Shown here: positions 32,828 to 40,890 of the stretch, in pieces
Layout: the number at the start of each line of letters is the position of its first letter
How positions within the stretch are numbered: the first letter of the stretch is position 1
NCBI GenBank assembly: GCA_001804815.1
Contig: MHBI01000040.1
Coordinates: 1-51,196 of the forward strand
Origin: Lentisphaerae bacterium GWF2_50_93
Lineage (GTDB): Bacteria > Verrucomicrobiota > Lentisphaeria > Victivallales > GWF2-50-93
Length of the DNA stretch: 51,196 nt
Reading direction: 5' to 3'
The notes under the pieces: model-generated
What the model saw: the letters and a program-made list of their open reading frames with translations, nothing else
Told to the model about the DNA's origin: nothing
Databases searched by the model: none
Translations under genes and position numbers: made by a program

Positions 32828-33107
32828 CTAGTGTCATGTATCGCAAATACGCCGAATAAAATTATGTCTATTTTTGATGCGGATTTGGCTTGGATGGAAC
32901 AAGGCGATACTGAAGTATCGTCGGTTCCGGCCAAGACGAAGGCCGCGCAAAAAGAGACATAACCGTATTACGGCGTGGGTCTTTCGGCGTTCAGCCCGTC
33001 CGCCTCCGCACAACGATGCTTCAGCATCGCCTTAGCGGAGTCGTACAGACTGAACATCCAAAATCCCCCACGTTTTATTTCGGCCTATTTGCGATACATG
33101 ACACTAG
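32828..33107. mobile_element. MITE-like element, copy 2 (inverted relative to copy 1)
   Basis: A 280-bp near-identical reverse-complement copy of 4606-4884, again bounded by CTAG on each side with ends TGTCATGTATCGCAAATA. It inserted directly upstream of ruvA. High identity between copies implies recent movement, or homogenisation. Confidence 0.85.
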
Positions 33108-33189
33108 GTAGGTACGCCTTTTAAGGTGTACCATTCTTCTTTCTGTTTTTTGTTCCATTGCGCTCAAACCAGAATGATGAAGGTTGACG

Positions 33190-33244
33190 AAGACAAACTA
33201 AAGTTTGAACTCCAAAATTTGGAGTCCAGCCTTTAGGCTGTCTT
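33190..33244. repeat. Cloverleaf-like repeat: closing stem plus three hairpins
   Basis: AAGA (33190-33193) pairs with TCTT (33241-33244). Inside are CAAACT-AA-AGTTTG (33194-33207), ACTCCAAA-A-TTTGGAGT (33209-33225) and CAGCC-TTTA-GGCTG (33227-33240), almost without spacer. It lacks tRNA consensus features. It lies downstream of the aguB-like gene and could act in termination or be a mobile palindromic repeat. Confidence 0.6.
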
Positions 33245-33317
33245 GATTAATGTATCTTTAACTTAACACCATTCAACTCATGCCATCTCATCATCAGGGA
33301 TGAATCTGCCTCGGGAA

Positions 33318-34196
33318 TTATTTCCTGAAACGCCTGCAGAGATCTGAAAAACAGTCAATCCTCCTGTCCCTCAGGAATGGCCAGTTCCTGCGGACTTTCT
33401 CGGTGCGTCCGAGATCCACATCTGTCACGATCACTTCCTCCTCCTCTGTTCCTGCGGCTGCCAGCATTTCACCCTGCTGTCCGGCGATGAAGGAATTCCC
33501 CCAGAACTTGATGCCTTGCCCTTTCTTCCCTGAAGGGGAGGGCTCGAACCCGACCCGGTTGACGCTGATTACCGGAATGCCGTTTGCGATCGCGTGGGAT
33601 CTCTGGATCATGACCCAGGAATCAATCTGTCTTTGCTGCTCTTCTTTATCGACAGAAGGATCCCATCCGATCGCGGTCGGATAGATCAGCATGTCCGCAC
33701 CAGCAAGAGCCATCAGGCGTGCGGCCTCGGGATACCACTGGTCCCAGCAGACCATGACACCAAGCTTTCCAACAGATGTTTCTATCGGATTGAATCCGAG
33801 ATCTCCAGGAGCGAAATAATATTTTTCATAGTATCCCGGATCGTCCGGAATATGCATCTTGCGGTATTTGCCGGCAATCCTGCCGGTTTTCTCGATGACG
33901 ACTGCCGTATTGTGGTAAAGTCCTGGAGCGCGTTTCTCGAAAAGGGAGATCACAAGGACAATCTTCAGCTTCCTGGCGAGCTTCCCGAAATATTCCGTGC
34001 TTGGTCCGGGAATGGTTTCAGCCAGATCGAAGAAATCCGGATTCTCCGTCTGGCAGAAATATTGTGAAGCATGCAGTTCGGGCAGTATTGCAAGTTTCGA
34101 CCCTTTGGATGCGGCCTTGCGGATCCCTGCCTCGCTCGCGGCAATGGACTCCGAACGGTTTGACGAACATTTCTGCTGTATGATTCCGATTTTCAT
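33318..34196 (-). CDS. aguB: N-carbamoylputrescine amidase (carbon-nitrogen hydrolase)
   Basis: A 292-residue nitrilase-superfamily amidase. The catalytic triad is visible: Glu40 (AILPELHAS), Lys113 (GKYRKMHIPDD) and Cys150 (MVCWDQWYPE). The GKYRKMHIPDDPGYYEKYYFAPGD segment is characteristic of N-carbamoylputrescine amidases, which make putrescine, CO2 and ammonia from N-carbamoylputrescine. The function is supported by the adjacent agmatine deiminase gene, which makes its substrate. ATG 34196 (MKIGIIQQ) fits the family start; an upstream in-frame ATG is ignored. The 113-base gap from aguA suggests a loose operon. Confidence 0.92.
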   Translation of the reverse strand: MKIGIIQQKCSSNRSESIAASEAGIRKAASKGSKLAILPELHASQYFCQTENPDFFDLAETIPGPSTEYFGKLARKLKIVLVISLFEKRAPGLYHNTAVVIEKTGRIAGKYRKMHIPDDPGYYEKYYFAPGDLGFNPIETSVGKLGVMVCWDQWYPEAARLMALAGADMLIYPTAIGWDPSVDKEEQQRQIDSWVMIQRSHAIANGIPVISVNRVGFEPSPSGKKGQGIKFWGNSFIAGQQGEMLAAAGTEEEEVIVTDVDLGRTEKVRRNWPFLRDRRIDCFSDLCRRFRK

Positions 34197-34309
34197 GAAT
34201 TTATTGTACCACCAAGACACGGAGACACAAGGACAAATGAAAAACATATCTATTGAATTCAAACCCAGTAACAGTCATCCATCAATTCGCCACAGGCGAA
34301 TAAATCCAA

Positions 34310-35338
34310 TCATCCTACTCTACTTCGGACGCCTTTGGGGATCTGCATTGTCACGCAGTGCAGGGAACCGTGCTGCTGGATCAATTGCAGGCATGTGATG
34401 CCGATTATCTCCCTGTCAGGAAAAACAGTCCTGATCGTATCCATGGCAGGAACGTCGTTCTTATCATTATATGTTGGAACCAATACCGCCCCGTTTATTA
34501 TAAGGAAGTTTGCGTAGGTCGCAGGAAGCCTGTTGCCATCAATGTCATGCTTCGCGGCGGGCCACGGCAGGGGGACAAGCCTGTATGGCTTGCCTGAAGC
34601 AGTGCGGAATGACCTGATCTCCTCCTCCATCAGCTTCAATTCCTTGTAATGGGAATCTCTCCTGTCGTCGCATGAAACGTAGAGTATCGTGTCATCAGGT
34701 GCGAATCTCGCAAGGGTGTCCACATGGGCGTCGGTATCGTCCCCTTCAAGGTATCCATGGTTGAGCCAGAGAAATCTTCTGGCTCCAAGAACGCGTTCCA
34801 GCTTCTCCTCGATCTGTTTTTTTGACAGGCTCGGGTTCCGGTTGGGGTTGAGGAGGCACTGGGATGTGGTGAGGATTGTCCCTTTTCCATCGCTTTCTAT
34901 GCTTCCGCCTTCTAATACGAGATCAACCTGTTCCAGCCTGCTTGTTCCGAACGCGCCGAGTGCGTGCAGGTTCCTGGTTATCAGATTGTCCTTCTCGAAG
35001 GCGTGCTTCCTGCCCCAGCCGTTGAATACGAAATCCAATAATGCAGGATTTTCGTCTTTCATGACGGTTATAGGACCGAAGTCGCGGGCCCAGGTGTCGT
35101 CGCAGGGCGTTTCATAAATGTGCAAATCTGCAGAGGATATTTTGCTGCGTACATGTTTTTCCTGGGATTGATCGGCGACTGCAAGAATGACATGCTGGTA
35201 TTTGAGGGTTGCTCCGATGATTTCCAGGAAATTGTTTCTGGTGCTGTCCAGATATGGCGCCCAGTTCGTCCTCTCATGGGGCCAGGCAAGGAGGACGGCG
35301 CTCTGAGTCTCCCATTCGGCTGGAAGTCTAGTTGGCAT
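34310..35338 (-). CDS. aguA: Agmatine deiminase
   Basis: A 342-residue member of the peptidyl-arginine deiminase-like family that converts agmatine to N-carbamoylputrescine. The N-terminal MPTRLPAEWETQSAVLLAWP, the central DTWARDFGP and LEGGSIESDGKGTILTT, and the C-terminal GSLHCVTMQIPKG with catalytic Cys328 are diagnostic. DTDAHVDTLARF contains another conserved Asp/His set. ATG 35338, with AAAGGA 6 bases ahead, is the start; the reading frame continues upstream into the YggS-family gene, whose stop it overlaps by 11 bases. With aguB it forms a putrescine-making route; no arginine decarboxylase is in the window. Confidence 0.93.
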   Translation of the reverse strand: MPTRLPAEWETQSAVLLAWPHERTNWAPYLDSTRNNFLEIIGATLKYQHVILAVADQSQEKHVRSKISSADLHIYETPCDDTWARDFGPITVMKDENPALLDFVFNGWGRKHAFEKDNLITRNLHALGAFGTSRLEQVDLVLEGGSIESDGKGTILTTSQCLLNPNRNPSLSKKQIEEKLERVLGARRFLWLNHGYLEGDDTDAHVDTLARFAPDDTILYVSCDDRRDSHYKELKLMEEEIRSFRTASGKPYRLVPLPWPAAKHDIDGNRLPATYANFLIINGAVLVPTYNDKNDVPAMDTIRTVFPDREIIGITCLQLIQQHGSLHCVTMQIPKGVRSRVG

Positions 35339-36032
35339 TTTTAGTCCTTTTCCCGAAGATGGCAGTTCCAATTCGCACGATAGTGGCACCTTCGGCTATG
35401 GCTGCCTCATAATCTCCGCTCATGCCCATGGAAAGTTCCGGAAGCCTTGCAGAATATGCAGTTTCTATTTTATTGCGGAGTTCGCGCAGTCCGGAGAATA
35501 TTTTGCGGAGTTCGATTTCCGGCGCCTCGTATGGGGCCATGGTCATGAGACCCCTCAGTTCCACATTCGTTGACTTAAGAGCAGCCTCTGCGCATTTCAT
35601 GATCTGGGCCTCGTTCCCGAGCCCGAACTTGGATTCCTCCCCGGAAATGTTTATTTCAAGGAGAATCTCCTGCTTGTTCCCGGATGCCAGGGCAATCCTG
35701 TTTATCCGTGCGATGAGGTCTTCCGAATCCACCGCATGGATCATTTTCGCGGTCCTGACCGCGTTCACGGCCTTGTTACCCTGGAGATGTCCAATCAGAT
35801 GCCACTCGATGTCAGGAGGAAGGATTCCGGCCTTTGAAAACATTTCCTGTACCCGGTTCTCCCCGAACATGCGCTGTCCCGCGTTGTATGCTTCAAGTAC
35901 GGCTTCCGGCGGAAATGTCTTGCAGACGGCCACAAGCTTTACATCTTCAGGCCTCCTTCCGGATTGTTCCGAGGCCTGCGAAATTCGCAGTTTTATCCCT
36001 TCAAGCTGGGGTTTGATATGGGAGTAGGGCAT
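35328..36032 (-). CDS. YggS-family pyridoxal phosphate homeostasis protein
   Basis: A 234-residue PLP-binding protein of the YggS/PLPBP family, a fold-type III barrel that buffers pyridoxal phosphate and affects amino-acid pools. The PLP lysine is in LVAVCKTFPPE (near residue 35). GENRVQEM, WHLIGHLQGNK, ELRGLMTMAPY and LSMGMSGDYEAAIAEGATIVRIGTAIFG are all standard. It begins a minus-strand unit followed by aguA with overlapping ends, so the two are likely co-translated. A palindrome marks the end of the preceding aminopeptidase gene. Confidence 0.93.
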   Translation of the reverse strand: MPYSHIKPQLEGIKLRISQASEQSGRRPEDVKLVAVCKTFPPEAVLEAYNAGQRMFGENRVQEMFSKAGILPPDIEWHLIGHLQGNKAVNAVRTAKMIHAVDSEDLIARINRIALASGNKQEILLEINISGEESKFGLGNEAQIMKCAEAALKSTNVELRGLMTMAPYEAPEIELRKIFSGLRELRNKIETAYSARLPELSMGMSGDYEAAIAEGATIVRIGTAIFGKRTKNAN

Positions 36033-36064
36033 GTTTGGTGTCTTTGTTTCTTAGTTCCATAGTT

Positions 36065-36094
36065 AAAAATAAAAAGGTACTCCTTTTTATTTTT
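36065..36094 (-). terminator. Terminator overlapping the aminopeptidase stop
   Basis: AAAAATAAAAAGG and CCTTTTTATTTTT are perfect 13-bp arms around TACT. Read in the gene's direction the stop codon lies in the first arm and the second arm ends in T-rich sequence. Confidence 0.7.
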
Positions 36095-37064
36095 CTATAA
36101 GCCATTTTCCCTGGTGCATGACGTGCCTGCTTTCAATCAGGACGTCGGGGGAGAGTACCAGGCAGTCGATATGGACCTGGACGTAGTTGTCCCCGCCCAT
36201 CGCGGTATTGTTGCCGAATGCAAAATGGACAGTGCCTTTGACTTTCTCGTCGCCGAGGAGATTTCCAGTCAGTTCGAGATCCGGATTCGTCCCTATTCCG
36301 AATTCCGCCATGTTCAGCGCCTTCGGCCCATAGGAGTCGAGAAGCCTTTTAAGAGCCTGGGATCTTTCGCCCTCAAATGATTTTATCGCACCGGCCTCGA
36401 TGATTATCTTCGCCGGAGGTGTTTTTTTGTCCCAGGGAAGACCGCCGATGCTGCCATCTATGATGATTGTCCCTTCCGCAGTGCCGAAGTCGGGAGCGAT
36501 GAACGCTTCGCCTGCCGGCAGGTTGCCGTATTGGCCGCTTTCGATGATCCGTCCGGTATCCTCATGGACAGGATAGGCTCCTATCGCGAAGGCCAGATCA
36601 GTTCCGGCCTCGGAAGTGACCTTGATCCTGTGCTTGCCTTCCAGGATATCGCACCAGATCTCCGCGGCGGATTCCAGTTTTGCAGGATTTGTCCTGAGTC
36701 CCTGGGTGAACACTTCGAAGTTGATTCCGGGCAGGGTTGCGACCCTCGCACCCGCCTTCCTTGCCTCGATGACGGCCTTTGTATGCGTCAGGGAATATTT
36801 AGTGGGCGCGATGACCACCTTGAACTTCTTCATCTGTTCCGCAGTGTCCGGATCAGGTTCGCGCCCATGGCCGCCTGTCGTCTTCATCTCAAGGCTTGTC
36901 AGATCCGCACCATTGTCTTTTGCGGCGACATAGAAGCCGTCGGCTATCTCCCGCGTGGAGGAATCATAGAGGAGGAGTACCGGCTCGTCTTTTTTCACGT
37001 CGAGATAGTCTTCAAGGGCCCTGAGGGCGGATTCCTTGAGCATGAGAAGTTTCCTGTTAAGCAT
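36087..37064 (-). CDS. Aminopeptidase-like metallopeptidase (M29-related)
   Basis: A 325-residue protein resembling leucyl aminopeptidases related to the thermophilic M29 group. Useful segments are GQYGNLPAGEAFIAPD (about residues 178-193), NMAEFGIGTNP near 250 and GTVHFAFGNNTAMGGDNYVQVHID near 280. The Glu/His residues in these stretches match the metal-binding pattern of that group. It is cytoplasmic and probably turns over peptides. AGGTG precedes the ATG. The gene starts 3 bases after the cysE stop, indicating one transcript. The exact peptide specificity is unknown. Confidence 0.8.
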   Translation of the reverse strand: MLNRKLLMLKESALRALEDYLDVKKDEPVLLLYDSSTREIADGFYVAAKDNGADLTSLEMKTTGGHGREPDPDTAEQMKKFKVVIAPTKYSLTHTKAVIEARKAGARVATLPGINFEVFTQGLRTNPAKLESAAEIWCDILEGKHRIKVTSEAGTDLAFAIGAYPVHEDTGRIIESGQYGNLPAGEAFIAPDFGTAEGTIIIDGSIGGLPWDKKTPPAKIIIEAGAIKSFEGERSQALKRLLDSYGPKALNMAEFGIGTNPDLELTGNLLGDEKVKGTVHFAFGNNTAMGGDNYVQVHIDCLVLSPDVLIESRHVMHQGKWLIEK

Positions 37065-37067
37065 GGT

Positions 37068-38009
37068 TCACACCTTTTTTCCGCTTTTTATTTTCAGTTC
37101 CGGAGGGGAGATGGTGACCCTGGTTCCTGGCTCGACGCTTTCGGTAAGCCAGACATTCCCCCCGATCATCGAACCTTTTCCAATCACGATGTTCCCAAGG
37201 ATGGTGGCCCCTGAATAGATTGTGACATCATCCTCGATCGTCGGATGGCGCTTTGCACCCTTGATTATCTTGCCGCAGGCGTCCTTGGGGAAGCTCAGCG
37301 CTCCAAGTGTGACTCCCTGGTAGATCTTCACGTTGTTGCCGATCTCGCAGGTCTCCCCGATCACGACGCCGGTTCCATGGTCAATGAACATGCTTTTCCC
37401 GAGCTTTGCGCCGGGATGTATGTCGATGCCGGTGACAGTGTGGGCGTATTCGCCCATCATCCTGGGGATCAGTGGCACGTTCGACGCGTACAGCTCATGC
37501 GCGATCCTCTGCATGGTTATGGCCTTGATGCCAGGATAGCTCAGCACTATCTCGTCGAGATTCCTCGCCGCCGGATCCCCTTCAAATGCCGCCATCACGT
37601 CGAGCTTCATTATCTCACGGATCTCCGGAAGCCTTCCTATCAGGTTCTTGACGGCCTTCTCGGACATCTCCGGAACATTGCAGTCCTTGCAGTTGTTCAT
37701 CTCGCAGTTGTACCTGAACGAGCGGGAGATCTGGTCCGTAAGCTGGAGATATACCCTCGACAGGGTCTCTCCGACGCTGTAGTGGATGCTTTTCAGGTTG
37801 AGAGCCTTCCTTCCGGAATAACCCGGGAATATGATCTCGACGAAATCCTGGAGGATGTGCAATACCTCGGTCTCGTTGGGAAGGTTGAACCCCTCGATGT
37901 GGTTTATCCCCTTGCTGTCCTCGTAGGTTTTGCATATTTTCCGGACTACGTCGTCCAGATAGCCGGTTCTTATTTCCGGCACAAAATTATCGTTCGGGCA
38001 TTCTTTCAT
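37068..38009 (-). CDS. cysE: Serine O-acetyltransferase
   Basis: A 313-residue serine acetyltransferase that makes O-acetylserine for cysteine synthesis. The left-handed beta-helix with hexapeptide repeats begins at GIDIHPGAKLG (about residue 193) and contains the catalytic-type IDHGTGVVIGET and VKIYQGVTLGALS, ending in VTIYSGATILGNIVIGKGSMIGGNVW. The N-terminal alpha-helical domain (about 1-190) is longer than in E. coli CysE (273 residues), as in the form often called EpsC. AAAGGA lies 9 bases ahead of the ATG. It heads a unit with the aminopeptidase gene. Confidence 0.92.
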   Translation of the reverse strand: MKECPNDNFVPEIRTGYLDDVVRKICKTYEDSKGINHIEGFNLPNETEVLHILQDFVEIIFPGYSGRKALNLKSIHYSVGETLSRVYLQLTDQISRSFRYNCEMNNCKDCNVPEMSEKAVKNLIGRLPEIREIMKLDVMAAFEGDPAARNLDEIVLSYPGIKAITMQRIAHELYASNVPLIPRMMGEYAHTVTGIDIHPGAKLGKSMFIDHGTGVVIGETCEIGNNVKIYQGVTLGALSFPKDACGKIIKGAKRHPTIEDDVTIYSGATILGNIVIGKGSMIGGNVWLTESVEPGTRVTISPPELKIKSGKKV

Positions 38010-38278
38010 GATGTAATCCTTTATTTCAAATGGATCAGCTTCGGGAAATTATATTGTCTTAATATATGGCTTTTAACCCATTATTCCACTACATCGGATA
38101 TTGAATTAAAAAGGTTCCCAAATAGGCACAGCTTGTTTTTTTTGACGTATCAGATGCTAACTCCTGCTTTTTTTTTGCGCAAGACAGATAGATCCCGCCA
38201 TCCACAAGTGCGGGTGGACGGAGGAGCTCATCCGCCGCGAGGAAACTGCCCGCAGCATTGAGATAATCAACGCAGGAA

Positions 38279-38307
38279 ATAAAGAATCTACGAAGGAGAT
38301 TCTTTAT
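38279..38307 (-). terminator. Palindrome overlapping the yicC stop
   Basis: ATAAAGAATCT and AGATTCTTTAT are 11-bp perfect arms around ACGAAGG. The yicC stop codon begins at the end of the palindrome. The arms are identical to those at 16757-16785, which makes it either a common terminator type or a repeated palindrome. Confidence 0.6.
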
Positions 38308-39188
38308 CATTCGATGTTCTGGATCTGCTCGCGGATCTTCTCAAGTTCCGTCTTGAATTCGACTACGAGCGGGGATATCTCGCACTGCAGGGCCTTGTTT
38401 CCGACGGTCGTTATCTCCCTCTGTATCTCCTGTGTCAGGAAATCCATCGACCTTCCGCACGGATCCGTTTTTTCCATGAATTCCCTGAACTGCTTGAAAT
38501 GGCTTTTGAGACGCGTAAGCTCCTCGGTCACATCGCTCCGGTCGGCGAAGATCACAAGCTCCCTGTGCACTCGTTCATCATTGGAGCTGATCTGGAGCCC
38601 GCTTTCCTGGAGCCGCCTCAGAAGCTGTTCTTTCTGTACAGCAGGTATCTTCTCGGCGAGCGGCCTGATTTTAGAGGCAGTGGATTCAAGGGAGGCCAGT
38701 CTCTGCAGAATGTCGTTTTTGAGCGAATCTCCCTCCTTGGACCTCATTTCAATGAGTTTGTCGAGTGCGGCGTTGACCGCTTCGGCCAGGCATTCCTCGT
38801 TCTTCATGAATTCCGAGCCTTCAAGGCTGTCCTCGACCACTCCGGGAAGCTTCACTATCTCAGAAATCTCCATGGAACCCGGGATGCCGGTTTTCTCCTG
38901 CATGTTCCTGATCTTATTATAATAGACCTTGGCAAGGGCCTCGTTCATCCTCACCGACTGCTTAAGGAATGATTCATCGGCCGTGATGTTGAGCCTAGCG
39001 GTTATAAAGCCGCGGGAGAGCTTCTTTGCGATGATCTGCCTTATGAAAGGTTCAAGCTGCAGGGCCTCTTTCGGAAGGGATATGCGGAACTCAAGGTTTT
39101 TCTTGTTGACGGAGAAGATCTCGACCGAGAAAGTCACTCCCGAGTCGCAGCGGTGTTCGGAGGAACCATATCCTGTCATGCTTTTCAT
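38307..39188 (-). CDS. YicC family protein (endoribonuclease-like)
   Basis: A 293-residue YicC-family protein. The N-terminal domain begins MKSMTGYGSSEH, a signature of the family, and the C-terminal DUF1732 region has GRSMDFLTQEIQREITTVGNKA. In E. coli, YicC is an endoribonuclease acting on certain small RNAs; here the function is assigned by family only. Its ATG overlaps the stop of the preceding small lipoprotein-like gene by 4 bases (translational coupling). The usual downstream partners gmk and rpoZ are not found here. Confidence 0.92.
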   Translation of the reverse strand: MKSMTGYGSSEHRCDSGVTFSVEIFSVNKKNLEFRISLPKEALQLEPFIRQIIAKKLSRGFITARLNITADESFLKQSVRMNEALAKVYYNKIRNMQEKTGIPGSMEISEIVKLPGVVEDSLEGSEFMKNEECLAEAVNAALDKLIEMRSKEGDSLKNDILQRLASLESTASKIRPLAEKIPAVQKEQLLRRLQESGLQISSNDERVHRELVIFADRSDVTEELTRLKSHFKQFREFMEKTDPCGRSMDFLTQEIQREITTVGNKALQCEISPLVVEFKTELEKIREQIQNIE

Positions 39189-39592
39189 TTGTTTGAAGGC
39201 CCTCCAAAATCGCCTTTGTCCTTGTCGTCGGCTAACTCATTGTCATCCATCTTCCTTATGACCACCCGTATTGGAGACCAGTCGTCCATGCGCCTCTCGC
39301 TCACGCCTGCCACGACAATATTCATGCCTTCCTGATCCGGATACGGCCATACTATGCAGGTGTGCATGACATCATTCTTGGAATCCTCCGGAGTCCCACC
39401 TCTTACGAGGATCCGTTTCTGGAAGATCCGCGGCGGAGTGTATTTGACGGTGTAGATGGCCTTCTCGGAAAGTTCGGGCATGTTTGCAAGGACATATGCG
39501 CGGGCCTTGCTGACGGCTTTTGAAGGATAGTTGATGGCGCAGCCGCATGCCATCGATATTAGGAAAACAATAAAGAATCTCAGGACTTTCAT
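39185..39592 (-). CDS. Small putative lipoprotein
   Basis: A 135-residue protein with an N-terminal signal (MKVLRFFIVFLISMACGC). MAC/GC near residue 16-18 could serve as a lipobox. The mature region has VYVLANMP-like and TVKYTPPRIFQKRILVRGG stretches and a polar, acidic tail (MDDNELADDKDKGDFGG). I know no family. It is coupled to yicC by a 4-base overlap. The 51-base gap to the divergent HAD gene must contain both promoters; the sequence there is AT-rich. Confidence 0.65.
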   Translation of the reverse strand: MKVLRFFIVFLISMACGCAINYPSKAVSKARAYVLANMPELSEKAIYTVKYTPPRIFQKRILVRGGTPEDSKNDVMHTCIVWPYPDQEGMNIVVAGVSERRMDDWSPIRVVIRKMDDNELADDKDKGDFGGPSNK

Positions 39593-39643
39593 AATTCTTT
39601 TTTCCAGTTAAAGTTATATTTAACATAGTATAGTTCTACATAT

Positions 39644-40213
39644 ATGAAATTTAAAGCTGTTATCTTTGATATGGACGGCACTCTTACCGTCCCATTGCTC
39701 GACTTCGGCCTTATACGCAAGGAGGCCGGACTACCTCCTGCCGGCGACATCGTGTCGGCTTTAAATTCCATGCCCGATGAAAATAAGCGGAAGGCGTGGA
39801 AAGTGATTGAAAGGCATGAGGCGGCGGCCTCCGTCGAAATGCGGCTTCAGGACGGAGTCGTCGAGTCGCTTGTCATTCTGCGCAAAAAGGATGTAAGGCT
39901 CGGGCTCCTTACCAGGAACAGCAGGAGGAGCGTACAGTCCTTCATGGAAGTGACCGGCATCCAGTTCGACCAAGTCATAACCCGTGAATATCCCTTCATG
40001 AAGCCCAGGCCGGAACCAGTAATCCACATGCTTGAAAAGTGGAAGCTGAATCCTGACGAGGCTCTGGTTGTCGGCGACTACATACACGATATCGAATGTG
40101 GCAGGGCCGCAGGGACAAGGACATGCTTTTTTGCCAATCCGGGCAGTACGTCGTATGCGGAATTCGCGGACTATTCAGTAAGCTCATTCAGCGAACTGAT
40201 GAACCTGCTTTAA
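39644..40213 (+). CDS. HAD-family phosphatase (phosphoglycolate phosphatase-like)
   Basis: A 189-residue haloacid dehalogenase-superfamily hydrolase. Motif I is VIFDMDGTL (nucleophile Asp9, acid/base Asp11), motif II LLTRNSRRS, motif III supplies Lys in FMKPRPEP and motif IV is VVGDYIHDIECG. The small helical cap between motifs I and II points to the phosphoglycolate/beta-phosphoglucomutase branch, but the substrate cannot be read. It starts a two-gene plus-strand unit with the endonuclease III-like gene 15 bases downstream, against the prevailing minus-strand orientation here. Confidence 0.88.
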   Translation: MKFKAVIFDMDGTLTVPLLDFGLIRKEAGLPPAGDIVSALNSMPDENKRKAWKVIERHEAAASVEMRLQDGVVESLVILRKKDVRLGLLTRNSRRSVQSFMEVTGIQFDQVITREYPFMKPRPEPVIHMLEKWKLNPDEALVVGDYIHDIECGRAAGTRTCFFANPGSTSYAEFADYSVSSFSELMNLL

Positions 40214-40228
40214 CCACGAAACACACGA

Positions 40229-40867
40229 ATGACACGAAATAAGGCAGATTTACATAAGGTTTATAAAGTGCTTTACAGGATCTACGGGCCTCAGCACTGG
40301 TGGCCTGGAGACACCCCGTGGGAGACATGCGTCGGCGCAGTCCTCACGCAGAACACAAGCTGGTCGAACGTGGAAATGGCTATTTCCAACCTGAAGAGGT
40401 CCAGGCACCTCTGTCCTGTTAAGATTAGGAATATGCCGTTGTCAAAACTCGAAAAGGCCATTCATCCATCCGGATTCTACAGGTTGAAGGCGCAGCGTCT
40501 CCTTGCGGTCACTGACTGGTGGCTTGCAAATGTCAATGATGACAAGCTCCATCCAAAGGGGAAACCCCTTGCCTTCTGGAGGGAGTCTATATTGTCGGTG
40601 AAAGGCGTCGGCCCTGAGACAGCCGACTGCATCCTCCTATACAGCTTCAATCTGCCGACATTCGTGATTGACGCCTATACAAAAAGGATTATGGCAAGGC
40701 ATTTCGGGTTCAAGCCAAACATTGATTATCATGAACTCCAGAAATATTTCATGGACAATCTTCCGTCCGACCCGAAGCTCTTCAACGAATTCCATGCGCT
40801 CTTCGTCCGAATGGCGAAGGAGGATTGCAGGAAAAGTGCTTGCTTGAAAGGATGCCCTTTTTTATAA
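40229..40867 (+). CDS. Endonuclease III-like base-excision DNA glycosylase
   Basis: A 212-residue HhH-GPD glycosylase that likely removes damaged bases. The helix-hairpin-helix is LSVKGVGPETADCILLYSF (about residues 127-145), and Asp in FVIDAYTKRI is the catalytic acidic residue. The N-terminal GDTPWETCVGAVLTQNTSW is typical of the endonuclease III-domain (non-Nth) branch. The C-terminal cysteine cluster reads C-x4-C-x3-C, with three cysteines instead of the four that bind a 4Fe-4S cluster in Nth, so a cluster may be absent or be completed by another residue. Its stop sits in a terminator palindrome shared with recO. Confidence 0.85.
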   Translation: MTRNKADLHKVYKVLYRIYGPQHWWPGDTPWETCVGAVLTQNTSWSNVEMAISNLKRSRHLCPVKIRNMPLSKLEKAIHPSGFYRLKAQRLLAVTDWWLANVNDDKLHPKGKPLAFWRESILSVKGVGPETADCILLYSFNLPTFVIDAYTKRIMARHFGFKPNIDYHELQKYFMDNLPSDPKLFNEFHALFVRMAKEDCRKSACLKGCPFL

Positions 40868-40890
40868 ATTTTCCGTCCCGGAAAATTTAT
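40864..40890. terminator. Bidirectional terminator shared by the glycosylase and recO
   Basis: ATAAATTTTCCG and CGGAAAATTTAT are perfect 12-bp arms around TCC. Both stop codons of the convergent genes fall within the arms (TAA at 40865-40867, TAA on the minus strand at 40887-40889). Confidence 0.75.

Larger units (their letters stand above)
32795..33317. other. Gene-free region with MITE copy and hairpins
   Basis: This 523-base gap holds the second MITE copy (32828-33107), an adjacent hairpin GGTACGCCTT-TT-AAGGTGTACC (33111-33132, one mismatch) and a cloverleaf-like repeat (33190-33244). No gene is supported. Confidence 0.75.

Noticed and set aside
33190..33244. Cloverleaf as a possible tRNA
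   Set aside because: Too short (55 bases), with no conserved T-loop, D-loop or anticodon positions.
37245..38261. Plus-strand frame of 338 residues
   Set aside because: It is antisense to cysE, whose hexapeptide repeats are unmistakable.
38089..38310. A 73-residue minus-strand frame starting in an ATGA overlap with yicC
   Set aside because: It begins in the terminator palindrome, has no family resemblance (not gmk or rpoZ), no ribosome site and non-coding-like composition.
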